Origin: Byssothecium circinans
Taxonomy: Eukaryota; Ascomycota; Dothideomycetes; Pleosporales; Massarinaceae
Assembly (NCBI GenBank): GCA_010015675.1
Contig: ML976980.1
Coordinates: 999,047-1,063,046 of the forward strand
DNA: 64,000 bases
Reading direction: 5' to 3'
Numbering within the stretch: the stretch's first letter is position 1; the number at the start of each line of letters is the position of its first letter. This document shows positions 1 through 9,739 of the stretch, one piece after another. Position numbers and translations under genes: made by a program. The notes under the pieces are model-generated. The model saw nothing but the letters and a program-made list of their open reading frames with translations, did not search any database and had not been told where the DNA came from.

Positions 1-994
1 AGCTTGTTAGCCCCAACAATCCAAGCTGACGCCCTCAAAAAACGAGCAATCCAAGCTAACGCCTCAGCTTGGATTGGCTTGATTGTTGACAACTATGCAG
101 AACAGCGACTTGTCGAGCTGATTTACTGGATCACTTGGCTGCTTACGCTACCCGCCAATGGTCTCATCAAGCTGAGCACAATATTCCTCTATCGCCGCAT
201 CTTTTTGTTGGAAACACGCTCAATGTTTGGAATCGCATCGACCATTGTAGCAGTTATCTGCGTGTTATGGTCTTTGGCCTTTTTCATCGCGACTATTTTC
301 GGATGTGGTACTCATGTTGAGTATCCTTGGGGCTCCTTGCACAGATTATGAGCTGCAATACCAACGCGCGACTGGATGGTATGATGATCTCAGATTTGAC
401 TACGGATATCATGGTCTGGGTGCTCCCGATTCCAATAGTGAGTGATGATCGCTCTATAGGCTCCAACATGCACCTAATCTGGTACATAGATTTGTAGGTT
501 GCACATCACCACAGCACGCAAAATCGGTGTAATAGCAATATTCCTCCTTGCCGCGTGTTCGCTTGCCGCGGCAGTTGTTCGTCTCCTTATCCAGCTACAA
601 ATCTCCAATGGCGGTTACGCGGCACATACAAATGTAAATTGTAAGTAGCTCATTTCTCCAATGGAAAGTCGCATGATGATGACAAAATCCAGTAACGCTC
701 ACCACAAATCTCTACTGGTGCATGATCGAAAGCGGAATTGCGCTCGTTGCATCCTGTTTGCCGATACTGCGTGCACTGGTTCAATTTGCAACCCTTACGT
801 CCTTGTTCAGCTCTTTACGAAGCAAACTCGTCCATTCCACGCAGCGCCTAGGCCAAAAATCGGAAGCGAATACAACTACGAATCATGAGCTTGAAAGAAT
901 GCCACCGTTCACTATTCGAGTAGCGCGGCGGTTTGATTCAGAAAGTGAATCACAAAAGTCGCTTCGAGGCCATTCAGACAGGAGCTTGGTTTGA
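1..994 (+). pseudogene. Fungal rhodopsin-domain (SAT4-like) integral membrane protein, 5'-partial and apparently broken
   Basis: The 5' end lies outside the window. Hydrophobic helices separated by short loops fit the seven-helix fungal 'rhodopsin' domain family: WIGLIVDNY and the following helix, then a DGMMISDLTTDIMVWVLPIPI-type helix, ARKIGV, and a last helix around LYWCMIESG. The intron at 641-692 (GTAAGT..CAG) joins cleanly and the last exon ends with TGA at 992-994. The earlier frame does not hold. The first frame stops at 349-351 (TGA), and homology-like sequence continues one frame over from about 340, as if one base were lost in the TTGCACAG stretch. The GTGAGT..TAG intron at 438-497 then joins off by one base. 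The role of the family is mostly unknown. A sequencing error or an unusual intron could also explain the breaks. Confidence 0.6.
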
Positions 995-1226
995 AGGTGG
1001 TGAATCATGGACCAGTTAGTACCGCGTCGGGAGGAAATTGGCTAGGGTCTGACGAAGCAGCCTAATACTGAGATTCTGGCGTTGTGATCATAGGTTGTTT
1101 GAACTGAAAGAACCACTCATAAATACAAGGCAAAACTGGAGGCACTTAGTTCTCCGAAACCAAGCAGAACTATCTTCACTTTCCCATTCAGCTAGTAAAT
1201 GATTCCGAAGTAGTGAGATCTGGAAA

Positions 1227-1859
1227 TTTGGCGAAGCAGTCGGGCAGATCTTTGTCGGGCCCGCGATGGAGCCCTTCGGTCGAATGCCAGCGTTTCTGGC
1301 AGGAAATGTGTTCTTCTTGATTTAGTCTGTGGGATCGGATTTGTCGGTCAATGTGCAGATGTTCACAGCTTTCCGCTTCCTGAATGGGAGTGTAAATACG
1401 ACGCTCACGCTAAGGCCGACTATCATCGGCAACATGTTCTTTGTCGAGCAACGAGGACGTGCCATGGCAATATCGATTGCGATACCTCTACTAGGCCCCT
1501 TTATTGCACCTGTCATTAGATCATATACCAACACAAAGCTCGGATGGCGCTGGACCATCTGGATCGTCGTTATCTCTGTTGCTGCCATTACTGCGCTTTC
1601 GTTTGCCTTCTTCAAAGAGACGTACAGAGTCAAGATTCTTCGGCGCCAAGCTAGGATACTGCAAGAAGATTCGAATGCCATAAATTCTGGAGCCGAGGGA
1701 GATTCCCGCCTCGCAATTCGGTCGTCGCTATTTTGCCCATTGAAAATGCTGTTCACATCTCCCAAACTCCTCTTAGTCGCTGTGTTGGAAATGGTTGAAC
1801 GCACGCAAGGATACTACCACAATCAAACACCTGCATGGGTTGTATCAAGTACCCAATAA
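1227..1859 (+). pseudogene. MFS drug/H+ antiporter (DHA1-like) fragment with in-frame stop
   Basis: One reading frame shows hallmarks of the DHA1 family: a GPAMEPFGR loop resembling the GPLSExxGR motif after helix 2, an AFRFLNG helix, EQRGRAMA, and GWRWTIWIV, the usual end of helix 6. A TAG at 1323-1325 splits this frame between the helix ending FFLI and the next one. The N-terminal part before helix 2 is not found upstream. After the cytoplasmic loop and the helix near 1780 the frame ends at TAA 1857-1859, so helices 8-12 are missing. It is therefore truncated at both ends and carries an internal stop. It probably once exported small molecules across the plasma membrane. The neighbouring rhodopsin-like gene is also broken, which suggests a decaying stretch. 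Confidence 0.75.
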
Positions 1860-1983
1860 GGGGATACGCGATAAAAGTCTCCACAACGAAAACTTCAAAA
1901 TCAAGGCATATCTATCTATACGGGAAAACTTTTTCCACGGAGAAAGAACATCAGACGAAGAAAAAGCCTCGTGCATGGCACTT

Positions 1984-4398
1984 TTAGTCCCAAATATCAT
2001 CGTCAGCTGCTTCGTCGTCCGATTCCTCATCATCGTCAAAAAATCTATGCCCCGCTTCAAATCCTAGCTCACCGCCAAATATATCCTCACCGTCAAATTC
2101 AAGCTCATCGTCGAGAAATTCAATCTTCTCGTCAAGTACGTCGTCATCATCAGATCCCCCGTTATGGTCATCTCCCCCATCATCGTCAAATTCCTCATCA
2201 TCGTCATCCCCTTCATCATCGTCATCAGATCCCCCACCAATGTTATGTCCCCCGTCATCGTCTTCCCCGTCATTGTCATTTCCTTCCTCTAATTCGTCTT
2301 CTGATTCAATGTCAAGTGCCCTCCTCTTTCCAGCCATCCAATCAGGGGGCAACTGATGTCCCAGAGGAATTTCCTCCCTTTCAAATCTCATCCTCCAAGC
2401 CTCCGCTGTATCATCAAGCCTGACACCCGTCATGTCACCGTTTGCTTGCTGCCATCTTCTAATTCCTTCCTTCGTTTCGTACAAGACTTCCATTAAACTA
2501 GGCCTCTCGTCCGGATTAGGTGCCAAGCAGTCGAATACCAGATCGACGAGTTGGGTACTATATGCGTTATTGTAGGTCGGTGACAGATTTGTAATGGGCA
2601 TATTCGGATCGTAGAGAATCTCCCTGCCTTCGATGAGGCTGAGGATGACCAGAGCGGTGGAGAAGATGGACGCTTGGGAGGTTAGAATTGCGTCGGCGAA
2701 CTGGTGTTGTCCCGTTTGCGCTTCCTGCGACAAATCAGTATATGGGTTCACCATCAACAATCGAACGGACATATGAACGTACAGGTGCTCTCCATCCTTC
2801 AGTACCCCAATTCTTTGGCAAATTGGGATAAGTACCATCGTTTCCAACGATAGCTCGAACCGTGTCCCCGAAATCAATCATCTTTGCCACCTCGAACGCC
2901 GGGTACACGACATTCCTTCCGGTCAAGCATACATTCGACGGCTTGATATCAAGATTGACGAGTGGAAACCATCCCTGGTCTCGAGTTGGTATTAAATGAT
3001 TTGCCACACGTAGGTTAAATAAGGGCTCATGGTCAGGCATTAGTATACCGGCTTGCATGATGAGGATTGCTTTGGCCAGATTGCGGAACACGAGCCAGAT
3101 GAAGAGTTCGGGGAATTGTTGGGCACTGTGTTCAGTCAGTCCGTTTTCTCTTGAAAGTTTCCCCTTGATGGGAAGAGGTTTGAAAAGGAGGTGCGAAGTA
3201 CCCCTTGTTCCGAATAAGCTCGGCGAGCGTACCCGAGCGACAAAACTCCATATATCCATAGCCCAAATGCATTCCACTCCCTAGCCTAAACCTAGTAACG
3301 ATACCATAAAGCCTTGCGATCTCGCAATCCCCAATTCCTATCAGGTCGGCCTGTTCGGTTAATAAGTGCTGAAGTCTAAACTCCCTCTCATTCGCCGCGT
3401 CCAAGGTATCCATATCCTCAGCTCCGTGTATTTTAACAGCGACACGCTATAGAATACATTAGCATGAATCCCATATGGCTCCAAAAAATAAGTGTAGGTA
3501 GGACATGAAGGAGATTCGCAACCATACCGTAACCACAGTATTATCCACGACCCTCGAAATAAGGTGCACCACGCGACTCGTAGTCCTGCCCGGCTTAATC
3601 GAAAGCGTCCTCTCGTAAACCCAGTCTCCCACTTCCCCACTTATAATGTTCATAAAGGCCCCCATGTGCATCAGATCTTGCCTTGTGGGTTCGTGAGTCG
3701 TGAATATACCGTCCATCCCGTGGAGGATATAATCATGATCTTGGTCGTATGAAATTCCGCGCTCGACCCGGTTCTGATATCTATCATAGAAAATCCTGCC
3801 CGTTCGGATAAGCCGCTCGGTCCGATAGCCTCGGCTCCATTGCCGGAGTATGACATCTGTTTTCCCATTCAGCATCGTATACGTCGAGGAGTTCGCTTTA
3901 GGTTGGACTTACCATCATCCCAGTCCGGATATTCAACCCTGCACCCAATTATATAATCGATCAAGCGCGTGCGGACCGCATTGCTTCTCTGTCTCCGTAA
4001 GGCTTCGCTCACTTGGGGATTGCCGCCAAGGACAAAATTACGGTCCAATAAGCGGGGATCGGGATTGTGGATGCCTGCTTGAATGGTGGCTAGACGATCG
4101 TCTTCCGTGGAGGCAAGCCATGCGGTCCATGTCTCATCGTTTTCGACCTGGACTTCGATTTGTTAGTTGTTTTGGACTATGTCTTTACTAATAATAGCTT
4201 TCTTGATGCGATGAGCTCCGAGTGCTTACATTCTCGGCGCGCGGTTTTATAGCCTATGCAGAAGAATCTGTAGTCTTCTCGCAGCCATCCAGGGAGTGCT
4301 TCGCTTCGACGTATTTCTTCGTCGTTTTGGTCGTATAGACGGGCCCATTCGATCATGCGTTGAGTCGCATAGTCGTGCTGTGGTGGTGGGGCTGCCAT
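1984..4398 (-). CDS. Protein-kinase-like protein with acidic C-terminal tail (paralogue of the next gene)
   Basis: Six exons on the minus strand (4398-4230, 4152-3913, 3856-3528, 3446-3202, 3125-2783, 2724-1984) sum to 2067 nt and encode 688 residues. The first ~245 residues match no family I recognise. A kinase domain follows: beta-3 lysine in VAVKIHG (~250), hinge GYMEFCRSGTL, catalytic loop NLDIKPSNV (~385, HRD replaced by NLD but Asp, Lys and Asn kept), DFG in MIDFGD (~409), APE across the last intron (~442) and a PDERPSL helix. No clear GxGxxG loop is seen. The last ~100 residues are almost all Asp, Glu and Gly. Intron 1 must end at AAG (4153) to keep the frame. The catalytic residues suggest an active kinase; substrates are unknown. 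It shares exon layout and N-terminal pattern (LP..x(D)YRFF, YSFF) with the gene at 5472-9739. Confidence 0.75.
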
Positions 4399-5471
4399 TG
4401 CTGTTCGACTTCCCTATGTGGAGGCGGGATATCAGGTAGCGAAAATACAAGTGTAGGAATCTGGAGGAATTCTCTGGAATTTTGAGAGAAAATTCTCGGT
4501 CTTCGGCATTTGAGGTTCGAATCTTACGGAAAGACTAAGGAAGCGTACACAAAGACGAGCCTGTGTGTATGCGGAAGGAGCGCCCCTTTGTCTTGATCCG
4601 TTTCCGGCGGTCGCACGTACGCCTGGATCAACAGAACTTTCAAAGCGAATGAGTGTAATTTTTCGTCATTGACTAGTAGTAGAACGATATTCCCTTACCT
4701 CAAGTTTCACTCGATGTGAATGTTGCTCTCCTAGAGTTTAGAGTTGCAGCCATCGGGGGAAGCGGGCGAACTCGAATGGAGGACCACGTTGGCCGAACTA
4801 TTAACTCTTGTTGCCAATAAATGGCTTTACATAATTACTATAATTTGATTATATCATCGGTACTGCTGTAACGCAGTTATACTCGAGGCGTCATTGAGCC
4901 AAGCTAAATTCGTAGCTACAGAAATAAACTACACACTTGTGAAGTGAGAAAGATTAGCACTGGGACAGAAGAATAAACCATACTCTTGCGGAGTCAGAAA
5001 CGTTATCACTAGAGTAGAAGTTAATAGAGATTTTGTGTACCCGTTAGCTCTACCAGAGTTTTAACGAATAGTTCAACAGCATTGCTACCGCCGTTTTTGA
5101 ACCTGTGAGAGTTACGACGACACGCCCATACAGTCAATTATAAACCCCGGAAATACAGATAAGTTGATTCTGCTAGGCTGCAGCCTTTAGGTTTCGGGTG
5201 AATAAAACTCAGGTCCTGAGAATACGCGTCCCCAAGAAAACTGTCACCGTGAAGGATGAATACACAAGCTTACCACAAACAAAGAGATGAAATCATCGTC
5301 TTATAAATCAAACACAGTTGTAAAAGGTTGTTTACCATAAAAAGTTAGAGAACCAGCTAGATCGGCCAAACCCCCAAATCGAAAGAAATGCAGTATTCCG
5401 CAACCACCAAACCTACTTTACCCAACGATCTTCTTCCTTCTTCGCTCTTTCGTTCTTCCAATATCGCTATT
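4399..5471. other. Intergenic stretch between the two kinase paralogues
   Basis: About 1.07 kb, visibly AT-richer than its flanks, especially 4640-5350. No ORF has domain-like content. It should hold the promoter of the 1984-4398 gene and the 3' end of the 5472-9739 gene. A GGTTCGAATC stretch near 4513 resembles a tRNA T-loop but has no stem. Confidence 0.5.
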
Positions 5472-8400
5472 CTACTTCTTCCTCTTCGCCCCCCTTTCAT
5501 TCGACCCATTCGAAAAGGTCTCCGGTGCTCTTCTTTTTTGCGGTCTTCTCGCACCCTGAGCAGGATTCCGTGCCTGATTCGGAGCCGGATTCTGAACGGG
5601 CGGCCGAGGTGCGCGATCCGGAGCTGGTAGCGGAGCCGGTGCTGCTGGTCGAGCCGGCGCTGCTTGTCGTGTTGTAGCCGCTGGTCCTGCTAGCTGTGGT
5701 GGTCCTGATGGCGCGGCTTTACCACCAGCATGCCCGTCAGCCGGATCAAAATACAACTCTTCCATAACAACTGGCTGACCCCCCGCCGACATACCCCTCA
5801 ACTGCCGATAAAGCCGTCTCCCCGTAGTCCTGCTGGTTCGAATCCACCACGAAAACCTCGGCCCCTCGGGCAATTGCACGATCTGGAAGTTCATGTAGCG
5901 TCCTAGTCTCCGTCTGACAGCTTCTGCGTTGCTGATATCGCCTGGGGTGAGATCACGTACGAGGGCCTGGGGGGACGCGGTTGGGGGATTCAGTGGTCCA
6001 TAAGCGTTGAACGGATTGTAATTGTGAACGGGACGTCGTCCGCCTGGAGCGTTTTGGCGAGGAGGTTGAGGAGTGGGTGCATTGTTTTGAGGTGGTGCTT
6101 TTGGAGGCGGTGCGTTTTTTTGAGGCAGTGCTTTCGGAGGGGATGCAGGGTTTTGAGGCGGTGCTCGCGGAGGAGGTGGATTCCCGGCTGGTCGCGGTGG
6201 CGGAGGCATTTGGTTTCCTCTCGCTGCTCCATTACCCCCCATAGCATGATGATTGAGAGCTGGAGCTGGAGTACTGCTATCATTTAGACGAACTACGGGT
6301 CTATCTACCCACGTCCCCTTGTACCTCTTTTCCGGCGTATCGGCAAGGATATCGTAGTGCAATACTTTTCCCTGCTGTAGTCTCTTGGTATCCTGGTTAT
6401 AGACAATCTCATAAAAGACGGCTTTACCCGTTTTCTCATCATGGCCAGCGTTGAGGCCCCAGACGGGATGATATACCCCATTTTGAAGGGGTTTGTAGCC
6501 GATGTGGAGAGCGACTGTGTCGTTGTTGTCCATGTAATGGTAGCGGCCGAGATGGTCGACGAGATGAGCCTGTTGGAAATGGACAATTGCTTTAGGGGCA
6601 CCAGGGTTGGGAACTCCGGCTGCGGGTCTGCCCCCTTGAGCTGCCGGTCTACCGCAGAGTCCGCAACAAGCAAGCGATAGGCAGATTGATTACTATATTA
6701 GGCGTTGAAAGATCACCTTCAGGTCCGTGACAGTCCTAACTCGGTAATCAATCTGCCTATCGCTTGCTTGTTGCGGACTGTGGTCTACCGCCTTGAGCTG
6801 CCGGTCTACCGCCTTGAGCTGCCGGTCTACCGCCTTGAGCAGCCGGTTCGCCGCCTGGAGCTGGTGGTCTCCCGCCTTGAGCTGCTGGTTCGCCCCTTTG
6901 AGCTGCTACCCCACCGCCTTGAGGCCTTTCGCTTTCCCCAGGGTCTTCATCATCCCTCGGCACATAATCGCCAGCATACCTCGCCAACAACCCCGCCACA
7001 AATCCCGAGTGTTCCAGCAATCTTGGCGCCACACCTCTCGCAAAAACGTCAGTCGTCTCATCATAATACAACCGCTCAAAAAGTTGCACTCGATTAGGCC
7101 CCTGAGTGGTTCCCTCCACAGGCACGCCAAAAACCGGGGTCCCATCATCTTCCGTTTGTATGTGCCTTGCCGGCCGTTCCCCATGCCGATAGTGTAGGTA
7201 ACCACGGCTGTCAACGAGGTTATGGAAGGGCATTCTTCTGGGCCGTCGAGCAGTCCAGGACCCTGCGTACCGGGCAACTCTGCCGTCTGCAAGACGAGCA
7301 TCCTCGGGGAATTCTTTGGACTGGTCTTCGTAGAAGTCCTTTCTCTTGGTCCTGTAGATTATGGGATGGAATATTCGTGTACCATTGGCGTCGTTGCGGA
7401 CGAATTGCCCGAATTTAGGTTCTCTCTTCTTTGCTTTATAGCCGGCGTGGATTCCCGGTCGCATTCCGTCCTTCCAGAAGAGATTTCCTCGTGCGTCGAT
7501 CTTGTCATGGAAGGGTAGTCTGTTCGGGACATCATTTCCATCTCCATCTTCGTCGTCATCGTCATCTTGGTCAGCGGGGCTGTCGCCGGGGCCTCCGTAA
7601 AAGGATAGTCCACGCCGTTGAGGACGGACGTCCTGATCATTTTCATCATCTTGAGCTGGGCGCCTCCGGTCCCCTTCGCCGATGTACTCGCCAATCCCTG
7701 GAACCATAGGATCGTCAAAGTGCAGTATATCAGCTATTGCGCCCAAGTCGGCCTTGGCTGCATTCTTATAGCGGATGCCTGACGATTCTTCAAGTCTCTC
7801 CATTCCGGTACGGATTCTATACAGCAATTCCCACAGTTTAGGCCGCCTAGCAGGGGAGAGTTGGACACAATCACTGACGAGCGTTTCCAGATCCTTGGAG
7901 TAAAGAAATTCGCCTGTTGTTCTTTTTCTCCTGATGCGGTTGGTTTCCGAGGGCGGCGGTCCATAGTTTCCTGTTTCGAAGTCGACTAAGTTGGCATCCA
8001 TGAGACTCATCATTACTAGCCCGACATTGAAGATCTCGCTGTGCACATCGATGTCATAGTGTTGGGCGTAATAGTCCTTATCGGTGTGGTTGTTGCTGAC
8101 ACTCACGGGTCGATCGATGTATACTTGTTCCTTGTGACTATTAGTTTACGTCCGTGAAGCAGAGCAGAAAAGGTAGAAGGGAGAGAAGGCTACGGAAGTG
8201 CAGATGCTGCGAGAAAGAGGATTCGAGATACGTACCAATGGCATATACCCAGGAGTACCATAACCCATCTTGCAGTGGGATACGTCATGAGGGGGATTAT
8301 TGGGTATGTCTCTGAAAAACTGTGCCGTGTGAATCAATCCAAAATCGCACATTTTTGCGGAAGGGAATGCTGGGAAGTCAGATCGAGGATTTCCAAGCAG

Positions 8401-9739
8401 CATATTCGCTGGCTTGATGTCCACATTTATATACGGTGTCCAGTCCGTATTGATGACGGGGAGTTTGTTGTCCTTTGCGAATTGTCTAGATTCATGTTGG
8501 CGGGGCCGGCTGAAGGGTAGATTCATTCCAGTAGTCATGGCATAAAGAGCCTCAGCCATCCCGCGAAATAGTAGCGACCTACGAAAGGGAAGAAACGAGT
8601 CAGTAATCTGATTACATGCTCTGTCAAGACTGGGAACTTACAAAAAGCCTTCCGGAATCTTCATGTTATTACTGTGTGTTCCAGTTAGGGACTTGCTTCA
8701 GAATAAATGAGGCTTAAGAATTAGAGCAATACTGACCTATAATAAAGGTCCATTATCTTGTGTAGACCCCCCAAAGGTGTGTACTCCAGATATCCGTGGC
8801 CCAAGAATGGCCTAGTTGTTCTTCGTAGCGAATGTCCATAGCAATGAACTATATGTGGGCATTGGGTTCTTGAGAGTTTAATCTGTACGTTGAACTCCTC
8901 TTCAGTGTTCTCCCGGGCATCCCTTTGCGTTTTATATCCTTGAATCTTTACGACGATGTACTGGGAAGAAGTGTTAGTCTCTATATAGCGTCTCAGGAAG
9001 TAGATTTACCTACATCGAGAACGTTGTTCTGATCATCCTCCAACGCGAAAAGATACACTGTTCTTTTTAATTTGGCGCTATCTATATTCTCATAAATTGG
9101 CTTGATGTAGACCCATTTGCTCCCTTTCTTGAGGTCCGTGAGACGTCGGATGGTTTCTTCAGCGTCGAGGATTGTGGGTGCATCGATTCCGTGTCCTTCG
9201 CGCCCCAAATGCGCTTGATCATTGTCGCGATCCCGCAGTCGACCCTTGACACGGTCTGGATTCTTGATGAAGTTTCTCCAGGCCTCTTGACCCAAGCTCT
9301 GAAATTGAACCTTTTTAGACTCGTCCATGTGAAGGAATTGTCGGTAGAGCGAATCATCGTGGAGTGGTATCCCGTGGAAGTAAGTCCTCATGCCATACAT
9401 AAACAACTTGAAATCTTTCCGGAAGGCCGTATCGTGCTTAGCGCTGTCTTGTTGATATTCTTTTGTGAGCTCGAAGTGGTCTGCTTGGAGTAAAGGATTC
9501 AGTCCATTTCGTCCTCTCTTGATGTATCTTCGCTTGAGAACGTCGGCCGTAGTGCCCCATACTTTCTCCGAATCAGGCCGAAGAGTAGCATCATCCTCAA
9601 CTGCTTCTTTGTATGCTTTCGCAAAGAAAGAATAATCGCGTTTGTCCTGTGCCGACGGCAAAGACTCCCAGAAGGCGGCTTCTTGAGGTTGAAGGAAGTA
9701 TAACCTCTGCATTTTCAGGAAGTGCGGGCTCCAACTCAT
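5472..9739 (-). CDS. Protein-kinase-like multi-domain protein interrupted by a MITE
   Basis: Exons 9739-9014, 8960-8737, 8671-8642, 8578-8236 and 8130 onward. The kinase domain shows YIVVKIQG (beta-3 Lys, ~246), YLEYTPLGG hinge, NVDIKPANM (~380), MCDFGL (~405) and GTPGYMPLEQ (~440). After an acidic linker come two modules at 7520-7240 and 7233-6955 (pattern FHxxxDxRGxL..., ending RYxGxW/Y), then a Gln-Gly-Gly-Arg-Pro-rich repeat. As it stands the frame ends at a TAG inside the MITE (6757; 898 residues). Removing 128 bp plus one 8-bp duplication gives an unbroken frame to 5472 (1281 residues) with a third module (6584-6285), a Pro-rich stretch and a basic KRRAP...KRKK end that looks like a nuclear signal. 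The interruption may therefore be recent. Function is unknown; the kinase residues look competent. It is a paralogue of the 1984-4398 gene, which lacks the modules. Confidence 0.75.
6647..6790. repeat. 8-bp target-site duplication GTCTACCG flanking the MITE
   Basis: The direct repeats at 6647-6654 and 6783-6790 are identical. The host sequence is itself a 21-bp repeat containing GTCTACCG, so a second origin of the direct copies is possible. The exact abutment to both inverted-repeat ends favours insertion. Confidence 0.8.
6655..6782. mobile_element. Non-autonomous hAT-like MITE, 128 bp
   Basis: The element has terminal inverted repeats of 39 bp (6655-6693 and 6744-6782) that differ only at the third base: CAGAGTCCGCAAC at one end, CACAGTCCGCAAC at the other. 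It is flanked by perfect 8-bp direct copies of GTCTACCG (6647-6654, 6783-6790). An 8-bp target duplication with ends starting CA-G is typical of the hAT superfamily. The 50-bp centre has no coding capacity, so movement would need a transposase supplied from elsewhere. It sits in the 21-bp repeat of the kinase-like gene and supplies that gene's premature TAG. Confidence 0.88.
6783..6905 (-). repeat. 21-bp coding minisatellite (AAQGGRP-type heptapeptide repeat)
   Basis: About six imperfect copies of a 21-bp unit (plus-strand form GGTCTACCGCCTTGAGCTGCC). Read on the minus strand they encode the heptapeptide A-A-Q-G-G-R/E-P. One to two further copies lie on the other side of the MITE (about 6621-6654). 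The unit length keeps the frame, so copy number can change without frameshift. It links the second and third modules of the kinase-like protein. Confidence 0.85.

Noticed and set aside
308..344. Possible 37-nt intron to fix the rhodopsin-like frame
   Set aside because: Too short for a fungal intron and its length does not bring the two frames together.
4505..4535. GGTTCGAATC, a tRNA T-loop-like string
   Set aside because: The flanking bases do not pair to a T stem and no anticodon or acceptor arm is found. A similar string near 5826 lies in coding sequence and also lacks stems.
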